DNA of 6,492 bases from a bacterium (GTDB lineage: Bacteria > Caldisericota > Caldisericia > B22-G15): assembly GCA_012517755.1 (NCBI GenBank), contig JAAYUH010000091.1:1-6492 (forward strand), read 5' to 3'. The position numbers were made by a program, and so were the translations under genes. This document shows positions 1 to 5,941 of the stretch, one piece after another; position 1 is the first letter of the stretch, and every line of letters begins with the position of its first letter. The notes under the pieces were generated by a model that saw only the letters and a list, made by a program, of their open reading frames with translations, did not search any database and was not told the origin of the DNA.

Positions 1-638
1 AACATTCAATAAATGTAAGTACTCTTTCGCAGGTAGCAGCTGATAGCATTGGAGAGGATCCTCTCGTTGCTAAAGTTTGTGGATATTATCATGATATTGG
101 AAAGCTCGTACGACCAGAATTTTTTATTGAAAACGATAGTTTAGGTATAAGTCCACATGAATCTATATCACCTTCTTTATCGGCTTTAATTATAATATCT
201 CATGTTAAAGAAGGTGTTGAACTTGCTAAAAAATATAATTTACCAGATATTTTAGTTAATTCAATTAAAGAACATCACGGAACAAGTTTAGTATCATATT
301 TTTACACAAAAGCTAAATCAATTGATCCAGATGTAAAAGAAGAAGCATTTAGATATCCAGGCCCGATTCCCTCTTCCAAAATAGCAGGAATAATAATGCT
401 TGCTGATTCAGTTGAAGCTTCAGTAAGGGGGGAAAGAGTAGACCAAAAAGAAGAAATAATAAAGTTTATAGATACAATTGTTGATTCGAAAATAGAAGAT
501 GGTCAACTCAATAATTCTGAACTTTCATTTAAAGATATAAAAAAAATTAAAGATGCTTTTGGTAAAGTATTGGTTTCTATTTATCATGAAAGGATTAGTT
601 ATATTGAAAAAAGTAGAGATATTCGAGAAAAAAAATAA
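1..638 (+). CDS. pgpH: Cyclic di-AMP phosphodiesterase, 7TM-HD family (PgpH/YqfF), 3' part
   Basis: This is the C-terminal 211 residues of a membrane-anchored HD-domain phosphodiesterase that hydrolyses the second messenger c-di-AMP. The reading frame is open from the first base (first full codon at 3) and stops with TAA at 636-638. Only the cytoplasmic HD domain is present; the extracellular part and the seven membrane helices lie upstream of the window. Visible metal-site residues, numbered from the first full codon, are His1 (start of the HS..V..L motif), His30-Asp31 in YYHDIGK, His67 in SHVKEGV, His91-His92 in EHHGT, and Asp135 in MLADSVEA. The FRYPGP motif at 116-121 is typical of this subfamily and separates it from ordinary HD hydrolases. 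The tail (about 150-211) is charged and probably helical. The last 35 bases overlap ybeY, the usual neighbour of this gene. The family assignment is firm; c-di-AMP specificity is inferred from characterised Listeria and Bacillus members. Confidence 0.93.
   Translation, partial: HSINVSTLSQVAADSIGEDPLVAKVCGYYHDIGKLVRPEFFIENDSLGISPHESISPSLSALIIISHVKEGVELAKKYNLPDILVNSIKEHHGTSLVSYFYTKAKSIDPDVKEEAFRYPGPIPSSKIAGIIMLADSVEASVRGERVDQKEEIIKFIDTIVDSKIEDGQLNNSELSFKDIKKIKDAFGKVLVSIYHERISYIEKSRDIREKK
589..594 (+). promoter_or_regulatory. Ribosome binding site for ybeY (AAAGGA)
   Basis: AAAGGA lies inside the 3' end of pgpH, nine bases before the TTG at 604. It decides the ybeY start: the in-frame ATG at 586 precedes this site and the ATG at 553 is far upstream, so neither would use it. 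The match to the Shine-Dalgarno consensus is moderate. Confidence 0.6.
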
Positions 639-1005
639 AATTCCTTGCAGTAAAAAATTTATAAAAGAAGTCATTAAAACAATTTTAGAAAAAGAGGAAG
701 TTAGTGATTATAATATATCGATAGCTTATCTAACCAAAGAAGATTTAAGAGAGATTAATAAAAAATATAGAAAAATAGATAGAACAACTAATGTTCTATC
801 CTTTCTATATGAGAAAAATTCAACCTTTTTTGGCGAAGTAATAATTTCAGATTATCATATAATTGTAAAAAATGAAGATTTTTTAAAATTATTGATACAT
901 GGTATTTTACATCTTCTTGGATATGATCATAAGAAAAAAGAAGAAAGAAAAGAAATGTTAAAAAAAGAAAAATTTTATTATAATTTAATTAAGAATGAAA
1001 AATAG
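604..1005 (+). CDS. ybeY: Endoribonuclease / rRNA maturation factor YbeY (TTG start)
   Basis: YbeY is a cytoplasmic zinc-dependent protein needed for 16S rRNA 3'-end maturation and 70S ribosome quality control. The diagnostic metal motif HGILHLLGYDH spans residues 99-109, with zinc ligands His99, His103 and His109. Upstream are the family motifs RTTNVLSF (60-67) and GEVIIS (77-82, usually GDIVIS). I chose the TTG at 604 because AAAGGA stands nine bases upstream and the product then begins KKVEIF, as is typical for the family; an ATG at 586 would add six residues with no better support. The protein is 133 residues, short for a family usually of about 150-170. The missing length is partly in the loop between GEVIIS and the metal motif. 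It overlaps pgpH by 35 bases and dgkA by 11, suggesting translational coupling. Identity is secure; the exact start is less so. Confidence 0.93.
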   Translation: MKKVEIFEKKNKIPCSKKFIKEVIKTILEKEEVSDYNISIAYLTKEDLREINKKYRKIDRTTNVLSFLYEKNSTFFGEVIISDYHIIVKNEDFLKLLIHGILHLLGYDHKKKEERKEMLKKEKFYYNLIKNEK

Positions 1006-1450
1006 AAATTTTCTGCAAAGTCTTAAATCTGCTTTTAGAGGTATTTATATTACTTATATATCGCAAAGAAATTTTAGAATACAAGTTTCTTTTGCGATTC
1101 TTGTTATATACTTTGGACTTAAGTTTAAAGTTGGAATTATGAATATGATAATTTTACTTTTTACAATATTATTAGTTTTGTCTTTTGAGTTAATAAATAC
1201 ATCAATAGAATTTTTATCAGATAAGATAGAATCCAAATATGATATTCTTATAAAAAATTCAAAAGATACACTTTCTGGATTAGTATTATTGGCTTCCATT
1301 GTTTCAGTGATAATAGGATTCATAATTTTTTTTAAATATATTAGATACTTAACATATAAATCAATTATTTTCTCTTTAATTATAATAATTGTACCAGCCA
1401 TAATCAAATCAAATAATGATATAATTAAAAAAGAGGCGATGAATAATTGA
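995..1450 (+). CDS. dgkA: Prokaryotic diacylglycerol / undecaprenol kinase (DgkA family)
   Basis: This small integral membrane kinase phosphorylates diacylglycerol or, in Gram-positive-type members, undecaprenol, feeding the lipid carrier for cell-wall synthesis. The signature FELINTSIEFLSDKI (64-78) supplies Glu65, Asn68, Glu72 and Asp76, and NSKDTLSGLVLL (88-99) supplies Lys90 and Asp91. Predicted membrane segments are at about 30-45, 48-67, 94-113 and 121-137. The fourth is an addition: the family normally ends after three, at about 120-130 residues, whereas this protein has 151. The N-terminal motif usually reads ERN; here it is QRN (Gln24-Asn26), so a conserved metal-site Glu appears to be replaced. 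The ATG at 995 overlaps the end of ybeY and has only AAG just before it, so initiation probably depends on coupling. The stop overlaps the next gene by four bases (TTGA). Undecaprenol as substrate is inferred from the Gram-positive-like gene order. Confidence 0.9.
   Translation: MKNRNFLQSLKSAFRGIYITYISQRNFRIQVSFAILVIYFGLKFKVGIMNMIILLFTILLVLSFELINTSIEFLSDKIESKYDILIKNSKDTLSGLVLLASIVSVIIGFIIFFKYIRYLTYKSIIFSLIIIIVPAIIKSNNDIIKKEAMNN
1432..1436 (+). promoter_or_regulatory. Ribosome binding site for the CorC/HlyC-family gene (AGAGG)
   Basis: AGAGG lies inside the end of dgkA, ten bases before the TTG at 1447. It supports that TTG as the start; the ATG at 1439 is in the dgkA frame and is followed at once by its stop codon, so it cannot be the start of this gene. 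Confidence 0.5.
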
Positions 1451-2709
1451 AAGATGTAAGTATATTATTAAATATTATCTGGATAATAATTCTTCTATTT
1501 TTTTCTTTTATCTTTTCTGCTACAGAAACTTCTTTTATTGGTTCCTCAGAATTAAAATTAAAAAATTTATCTAATGGAAAAAATAAAAAAGCAGAAAAAC
1601 TTTTGAAAATAAAAGAGAAACCAGAGGATTTTATCAGTACTATAATAATTGCCAATAATTTTGTCAATATTTTAGCAGCATCAATTGCTGCTACTATCTC
1701 AATGCAAATATTTGAAACAGGTGCTTATATCTATTCTTCTGTAATAATGACCCTTATAATAGTTGTCTTTGCAGAATTGTTACCTAAAACTATTTCTTCT
1801 TATGATCCTGAAGGCTACTCATTAAAATTATTTTCATTTTATAATTTCTTTTCAATAATTCTAAGACCAATTTCAAATTTTTTAAACTATTTAATTACAG
1901 GTATAATTAAAATATTTGGTAAGAATTTAAAAAAAGAGACAAAAATAGAAGAAGGAGAATTTAAAACTTTTCTTTCAATGAGTAGCGAAAGTGGAACAAT
2001 AGAAGAGGAGGAAAAAGAGATTATTGAAAGTATAATTGAATTTCAAGATAAACAGGTTTATGAAGTTATGGTTCCGAGAGTTGATGCTATTTTGTTACCA
2101 GTAGATACGCCTATAGAAAAAATAATTGAAACTATAATTTCTACAGGCCATTCAAGAATACCAATCTACGAAGGTAATATTGATAATATTATTGGAATTA
2201 TACATGTTAAAGATCTTCTTAAAGCCACTTCTTTAAAAGATTTTAAAATAAAAGATTATTTACATGAACCCATTTTTGTTCCTGATACAAAGAGAATTGG
2301 GGAGCTTTTTAAAGAGATGAGAAAGAAAAAGACTCATATGGCAATTGTTCTTGATGAATTCGGGGGTTTTGAAGGAATTGTAACAATGGAAGATCTTCTT
2401 GAAGAGATTGTTGGTGAAATTCAAGACGAATATGATCTTGAAGAGGTACCATACCGAAAAATAAGTGAAAATGAATATATAATAGATGCTAAAGTAACCA
2501 TCGATGATGTTGAAGAAATATTGAATTTAGATCTTCCTAAAGATGATTATGATACATTTGGCGGTTTTTTTCTTGACCTTTTAGGCCATATTCCAAATAA
2601 AGGTGAAAAAGTATTTTATAAAAATATTTGTTTAACTGCAATAGAAGTTAAAGGAAATAGAATCGTTAAAATTAAAGTTGATGTAAATAAAGAAGATGAA
2701 AACAAGTAA
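1447..2709 (+). CDS. CorC/HlyC (CNNM) family membrane protein: DUF21, CBS pair and CorC_HlyC domains
   Basis: Full-length 420-residue member of the CNNM/CorC family, long annotated as 'hemolysin' but now regarded as Mg2+ (or Co2+) efflux or transport proteins. The N-terminal transmembrane DUF21 domain covers about 1-160, with segments near 5-25, 62-87, 93-116 and 124-157. It carries the conserved FSATETSF (23-30), ANNFVNI (69-75) and AELLPKTI (109-116), whose Ser, Asn and Glu residues form the ion site in solved relatives. An acidic helix (EEEEKEIIESI, 186-196) leads to MVPRVD (208-213) and two CBS motifs ending in VKDLL (254-258) and MEDLLEEIVGEI (314-325), a probable ATP-Mg sensor. The C-terminal CorC_HlyC domain is about 335-415, with DTFGGFFLDLLGHIP at 369-383. 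The start is a TTG overlapping the dgkA stop by four bases; the end overlaps cdd by 14. The toxin label is misleading; the transported ion is inferred from the family. Confidence 0.93.
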   Translation: MKDVSILLNIIWIIILLFFSFIFSATETSFIGSSELKLKNLSNGKNKKAEKLLKIKEKPEDFISTIIIANNFVNILAASIAATISMQIFETGAYIYSSVIMTLIIVVFAELLPKTISSYDPEGYSLKLFSFYNFFSIILRPISNFLNYLITGIIKIFGKNLKKETKIEEGEFKTFLSMSSESGTIEEEEKEIIESIIEFQDKQVYEVMVPRVDAILLPVDTPIEKIIETIISTGHSRIPIYEGNIDNIIGIIHVKDLLKATSLKDFKIKDYLHEPIFVPDTKRIGELFKEMRKKKTHMAIVLDEFGGFEGIVTMEDLLEEIVGEIQDEYDLEEVPYRKISENEYIIDAKVTIDDVEEILNLDLPKDDYDTFGGFFLDLLGHIPNKGEKVFYKNICLTAIEVKGNRIVKIKVDVNKEDENK

Positions 2710-3091
2710 AATTGAAGAATTGATTTCTTTGGCGAAAAAAGCTTGTAGTAATGCTTATGCTCCATATTCAAAGTTTAATGTTGGTGCAGCATTGCTAACA
2801 AAAAACGGTAAAATTTTTACTGGTTCAAATATTGAAAATGCGAGTTATGGAGCTACAGTTTGTGCTGAAAGAGTCGCTATTTTTAAAGCAGTTTCTGAGG
2901 GAGAAAGAGAATTTGAAAGTATAGCAATATATACAAATGCTGATAAACTATCTTTTCCTTGTGGTATATGTAGACAAGTTATGATTGAATTTTCAAAAGA
3001 TTTAATTATAATTTTATCAAATGAAAAAGAGAAGAAAATCTACACTTTAAAGGAAATTTTACCTTATCCTTTCACAAATGAAGATTTATAA
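2696..3091 (+). CDS. cdd: Cytidine deaminase
   Basis: Zinc-dependent hydrolase converting cytidine and deoxycytidine to uridine and deoxyuridine in pyrimidine salvage. At 131 residues it is a typical homotetrameric-type enzyme. The active site is complete: CAERVA gives zinc ligand Cys56 and catalytic Glu58, and PCGICRQ gives Cys89 and Cys92. The nucleoside-binding segment GSNIENASYG (43-52) holds Asn45 and Glu47, and YAPYSKFNVGAAL near the N-terminus (21-33) is a family hallmark. The C-terminal ILPYPF (121-126) matches the usual LLP..F end. The ATG at 2696 lies within the end of the preceding gene (14-base overlap), with AAAGAAG directly abutting it, too close for a good ribosome binding site. 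Coupled translation is therefore likely. In the common form of this cluster, era would follow; here tpiA does, after 14 bases. Confidence 0.96.
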   Translation: MKTSKIEELISLAKKACSNAYAPYSKFNVGAALLTKNGKIFTGSNIENASYGATVCAERVAIFKAVSEGEREFESIAIYTNADKLSFPCGICRQVMIEFSKDLIIILSNEKEKKIYTLKEILPYPFTNEDL

Positions 3092-3094
3092 TTT

Positions 3095-3100
3095 AGGAGG
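3095..3100 (+). promoter_or_regulatory. Ribosome binding site for tpiA (AGGAGG)
   Basis: A perfect AGGAGG stands five bases before the ATG at 3106, in the 14-base gap after cdd. It is the first strong site in the window and coincides with the change from the overlapping left-hand genes to the tpiA-deoC pair. No promoter is visible in so short a gap. Confidence 0.85.
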
Positions 3101-3105
3101 TTTTT

Positions 3106-3876
3106 ATGCGTAGAGGTTTTATTGGTGGAAATTGGAAGATGAATAAACTTCTAAAAGAAGCCAAAGAAACAGTTGAAAATTTGAACAAGAGTCTTACTTT
3201 ATCAAGGGGTATTGATATTGTAATTTTTCCACCTTATACACTATTATATTTTTTAAAAGATTTAATTGTTTTACCAAATATCTATCTTGGTGCACAAAAT
3301 ATGCACTGGGAAGAGAATGGAGCATATACAGGAGAAATTTCTCCATTAATGTTAAAGGACCTTGAAGTTGAATATGTTATTATAGGCCATTCAGAAAGAA
3401 GGAATCTTTTTAATGAAACAGATGAAATAATAAATAAAAAACTCATATCAGCTCTTAAACATGGTTTAAAGCCTATATTATGTTTAGGTGAATCTATTGA
3501 AGAAAGAAAAAAGGGTATAGAAAAAGATGTTATTGAAAAACAATTTAAACATGATTTAAAAAGAGTACCCATAAATTTTCTTGAAAACATAATTATTGCT
3601 TATGAGCCAGTTTGGGCAATAGGTACTGGTTTAAATGCAACTCCAAATGAAGCAGAAGAGATGCATAAATTTATTAGAGATCTTATTGAAAAATATGCAA
3701 ACAACAATATTGTTGAAAATATTAGAATAATCTATGGAGGTAGTGTAAGAGTTGAAAATGTCGAAGAGTTATCTTCAAAGGATGATATAGATGGTTTTCT
3801 TGTTGGCGGAGCATCTCTTAGATCAGATTCATTCTCAAAAATTATAGAGATATTTAATGAAGTAAAAGGGTTTTAA
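3106..3876 (+). CDS. tpiA: Triosephosphate isomerase
   Basis: Glycolytic TIM-barrel enzyme interconverting dihydroxyacetone phosphate and glyceraldehyde-3-phosphate in the cytoplasm. The 256-residue length is normal (about 250). All catalytic parts are present: Asn9 and Lys11 in GGNWKMN (7-13), His95 in IIGHSERR (92-99), Glu167 in AYEPVWAIGTG (165-175) with the flexible loop 6 after it, and the phosphate-binding YGGSV (210-214) and FLVGGASL (231-238). The residue before GNWKMN is Gly where Ala is common, a minor change. The ATG start has a perfect AGGAGG site. One base separates its stop from deoC, which makes the product that this enzyme uses, so the pair looks like a small functional unit. 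tpiA is more usually found with gap-pgk-gpm-eno, so its place here is uncommon. Confidence 0.97.
   Translation: MRRGFIGGNWKMNKLLKEAKETVENLNKSLTLSRGIDIVIFPPYTLLYFLKDLIVLPNIYLGAQNMHWEENGAYTGEISPLMLKDLEVEYVIIGHSERRNLFNETDEIINKKLISALKHGLKPILCLGESIEERKKGIEKDVIEKQFKHDLKRVPINFLENIIIAYEPVWAIGTGLNATPNEAEEMHKFIRDLIEKYANNNIVENIRIIYGGSVRVENVEELSSKDDIDGFLVGGASLRSDSFSKIIEIFNEVKGF
3864..3870 (+). promoter_or_regulatory. Ribosome binding site for deoC (AAAAGGG)
   Basis: AAAAGGG inside the last codons of tpiA, seven bases before the ATG at 3878. Moderate match with good spacing; it supports that ATG as the start. Confidence 0.55.
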
Positions 3877-3877
3877 A

Positions 3878-4528
3878 ATGAATAAAAAAGATTTAGCAAG
3901 ATTAATTGATCATACATTGTTAAAATCAGAAACTAAAATAGAAGATATAAAAAAACTTTGTGAAGAAGCAATAAAATATCAATTTTATTCTGTTTGTATA
4001 AATCCATGTTATGTAAAAACAGCAAAGGAATTTCTTAAAAATAGTGATATAAAGATTTGTACAGTCATTTCGTTTCCATTAGGAGCCTCAACAATTAAAA
4101 CAAAAATTTATGAGGCAACTGAAGCAATTGAAAATGGTGCAGATGAAATAGATATGGTTATGAATATAGGTATGTTCAAATCAAATAGATATGAATATAT
4201 CTATGAAGAGATTTCTTCGATTAAAAAAGCAATTGAATATAGAATTTTGAAAGTTATAATTGAAACTTCAATTTTAAGTGAAGAGGAAAAAATTAAAGCA
4301 TCTGAAATTATAAAAAAATCTGGCGCGAATTTTGTAAAAACTTCAACGGGTTTTTCTCAAGGTGGAGCAACAAAAGAAGATGTTTTATTAATAAGAAAAA
4401 GTGTTGGAGATAATTTTGGCATAAAAGCTTCAGGTGGTATTAAAACATATCAACAAGCTGTAGAACTTATTAAGGCAGGAGCTACAAGAATAGGCTCATC
4501 TTCTTCAGTAAAAATTATGGAAGAATAA
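3878..4528 (+). CDS. deoC: Deoxyribose-phosphate aldolase
   Basis: Class I aldolase cleaving 2-deoxy-D-ribose-5-phosphate into glyceraldehyde-3-phosphate and acetaldehyde, the last step of deoxynucleoside breakdown. The 216-residue protein is of the short bacterial DeoC type (about 210-225). It opens with LIDHTLLK (9-16). The catalytic residues are Asp92 in DEIDMVMNIG (89-98), the Schiff-base Lys154 in FVKTSTGF (152-159) and the proton-relay Lys183 in GIKASGGIK (181-189). The phosphate-binding GATRIGSSSS is at 201-210. Its start follows the tpiA stop after one base, and its TAA directly abuts the recO ATG. Between cdd and the glycolytic genes it makes sense as the step carrying salvaged deoxyribose into glycolysis. 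No phosphorylase (deoA/pdp), deoB or deoR is in view. Confidence 0.97.
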   Translation: MNKKDLARLIDHTLLKSETKIEDIKKLCEEAIKYQFYSVCINPCYVKTAKEFLKNSDIKICTVISFPLGASTIKTKIYEATEAIENGADEIDMVMNIGMFKSNRYEYIYEEISSIKKAIEYRILKVIIETSILSEEEKIKASEIIKKSGANFVKTSTGFSQGGATKEDVLLIRKSVGDNFGIKASGGIKTYQQAVELIKAGATRIGSSSSVKIMEE

Positions 4529-5257
4529 ATGGAAATAATTAAATTAAAAGGATACATATTAAAAAAAGTTCCAATAAAAGAAGATGATTTGCTGATTTTT
4601 CTTTATACTGACATAGTTGGTAAAATAGTAGCTAAAGCAAGAGGTGCAACCAAGATTAACAATAAATGGTCAAGAATAATTGAAACTTTAAATTTAATAG
4701 ATACAAACATATATAAAAAAAATGACTATTTTTATCTTACAGAATCAAAAATAATTGATTCATTTTTCCCTATTAAAAGAGATTTTAATAAATCAATTTT
4801 TGCTTTACAGATTATCAACATAATTGATAAAACTCAAATAGATAATAATCCAGATATTAATATTTTTAATTTAATCACAAATACTTTAAACATAATAAAG
4901 GAAAATGATGATATAGATATTATTTTTTTGAGTTTTATTTTAAATTTATTAAAATTTGAAGGTATTTTATTCTCATTAGATAGATGTGAAAGATGTAGAA
5001 GAGAATTATCAAATGATATATATTTTAATTTTAAATATGGAGCTTTTCTATGTGATAAAGATAAAGATGAATCTTCAATAGAAGTAAAAAAGGAGAAACT
5101 CCTAAAGTTAGAAAACTATATTGATAATAGAAAAGAGGGATTTATTTTAAATAAAGATGAAGTTTTAAATATATTTAAAATTTTAAATTATATGCTTATA
5201 AAAAATTTTTCTTTCAGTTTGCCAGATGATATTTTTATTTCATATATCTACAATTAA
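4529..5257 (+). CDS. recO: DNA repair protein RecO (recombination mediator)
   Basis: RecO works with RecR (and RecF) to load RecA onto SSB-coated single-stranded DNA at gaps and can anneal complementary strands. The 242 residues match the family length. The N-terminal OB-fold is about 1-78, beginning IKLKGYILKKVPIKEDD (4-20), followed by VGKIVAKARGATK (30-42). A helical C-terminal domain follows. Its zinc-finger region has Cys153 and Cys156 in DRCERC (151-156) and Cys175 in AFLCDKD (172-178), but the usual fourth Cys is Asp178. The ATG directly follows the deoC stop (TAAATG), with GGAAG at 4519-4523 as a likely ribosome binding site, five bases away. RecO sequences diverge quickly, but the N-terminal motif, the partial zinc site, the length and the pgpH-to-recO cluster context together make this confident. 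Its normal neighbour era is not in the window. Confidence 0.88.
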   Translation: MEIIKLKGYILKKVPIKEDDLLIFLYTDIVGKIVAKARGATKINNKWSRIIETLNLIDTNIYKKNDYFYLTESKIIDSFFPIKRDFNKSIFALQIINIIDKTQIDNNPDINIFNLITNTLNIIKENDDIDIIFLSFILNLLKFEGILFSLDRCERCRRELSNDIYFNFKYGAFLCDKDKDESSIEVKKEKLLKLENYIDNRKEGFILNKDEVLNIFKILNYMLIKNFSFSLPDDIFISYIYN

Positions 5258-5260
5258 CAA

Positions 5261-5267
5261 AAGGAGG
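5261..5267 (+). promoter_or_regulatory. Ribosome binding site for the rhomboid gene (AAGGAGG)
   Basis: AAGGAGG five bases upstream of the TTG at 5273, in the 15-base gap after recO. It fixes a UUG start for the rhomboid gene; no ATG competes at this spacing. Confidence 0.85.
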
Positions 5268-5272
5268 AAAAC

Positions 5273-5941
5273 TTGATACCAATATCTGATATAAATCCAA
5301 GAAGAAAGTTTCCTTATATAACAACTTCATTGATAATAATTAATGTAATTGTATTTATTTATCAAAGTACACTTAGAAACCCAGAACTTTTTATATACAA
5401 ATACGCTTTGATACCCTCTAATTTATTTAAACTTGGAGGATTTGAATATATAAAACTTATAACTTCTACTTTTTTGCATGGAAATCTCTTTCATTTAATT
5501 GGAAATATGCTTTATTTATGGATTTTTGGAGATAATGTTGAAAATTCTCTTGGTTCTTTTAAATATATAATATTTTATTTTTTAGTAGGCATAATTTCAG
5601 GAATGACTCATGCTTTGATTTATGCAAGTTCAGGGATTCCAACAATTGGTGCGTCTGGAGCGATAGCTGGAGTTTTGGGTGCTTATTTTTATCTTTTTCC
5701 AAATGCTAAAGTTCTCGCACTTGTGCCAATTTTTTATTTTTTTACAGTTATACCTGTATCAGCATACTTTTTTTTAGGAATATGGTTTATCCTTCAACTT
5801 ATACCTGGATTTATTAATTTTGGTAAAGCAGGAGTTGGTGTAGCTTTTTGGGCTCATATAGGTGGATTTTTAGGAGGAATTATTCTTGTAAATTTATTAG
5901 GTGGAAGAAAAAAAGAGATTTACTATAATTTTTATAAATAA
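5273..5941 (+). CDS. Rhomboid family intramembrane serine protease (TTG start)
   Basis: Polytopic inner-membrane protease that cuts substrate transmembrane segments. The 222-residue protein begins MIPISDINPRRKFPYIT, a common N-terminus of one bacterial rhomboid group. The catalytic dyad is Ser128 in GASGAIAG (126-133) and His195 in AHIGGFLGG (194-202). FLHGNLFHLIGNMLYLW (67-83) provides the conserved His74 and Asn78 thought to shape the oxyanion site. About six membrane segments are predicted: 17-31, 74-86, 98-117, 126-142, 147-177 (long, perhaps with a kink) and 190-209, with a short charged C-terminal tail. The start is a TTG with a perfect AAGGAGG site. Its stop overlaps the pyk ATG by one base (TAATG). 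All catalytic elements are intact, so an active protease is expected. Substrates cannot be inferred from the sequence, and the neighbours do not point to one. Confidence 0.95.
   Translation: MIPISDINPRRKFPYITTSLIIINVIVFIYQSTLRNPELFIYKYALIPSNLFKLGGFEYIKLITSTFLHGNLFHLIGNMLYLWIFGDNVENSLGSFKYIIFYFLVGIISGMTHALIYASSGIPTIGASGAIAGVLGAYFYLFPNAKVLALVPIFYFFTVIPVSAYFFLGIWFILQLIPGFINFGKAGVGVAFWAHIGGFLGGIILVNLLGGRKKEIYYNFYK

Noticed and set aside
553..603. Longer ybeY starting at the ATG at 553 or 586
   Set aside because: The added residues do not resemble the YbeY N-terminus, and the AAAGGA site at 589-594 lies downstream of both and is well placed for the TTG at 604.
396..638. A separate small gene starting at the ATG at 396
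   Set aside because: This ATG is an internal Met in the MLADSVEA motif of pgpH; the frame is open and conserved from the window start.
631..660. A-rich homopolymer tracts (here and throughout) as slippage or frameshift sites
   Set aside because: All ten genes read through in one frame with intact motifs, so there is no sign of programmed or erroneous frameshifting.
1054..1407. Open frame of 117 codons on the - strand opposite dgkA
   Set aside because: It lies wholly antisense to a gene with clear family motifs, shows no recognisable domain, and results from the AT-rich composition.
1425..1667. Open frame of 80 codons on the - strand opposite the start of the CorC-like gene
   Set aside because: Antisense to the conserved first membrane segment; no motif seen.
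2212..2400. Repeat of AGATCTTCTT at about 2212 and 2391
   Set aside because: Both copies encode the equivalent DLL ends of the two CBS motifs; it reflects domain duplication and codon choice, not a DNA repeat element.
1447..2709. Hemolysin or toxin function for the CorC/HlyC-family protein
   Set aside because: The domain set (DUF21, CBS pair, CorC_HlyC) is that of CNNM ion transporters; 'hemolysin' is a historical label.
3092..3105. Promoter or terminator between cdd and tpiA
   Set aside because: The 14-base gap holds only the AGGAGG site and a T run; there is no room for a hairpin, and a promoter would have to lie within cdd where I see no convincing -35/-10 pair.
3282..3590. Open frame of 102 codons on the - strand inside tpiA
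   Set aside because: Shadow of a strongly conserved gene; no domain features.
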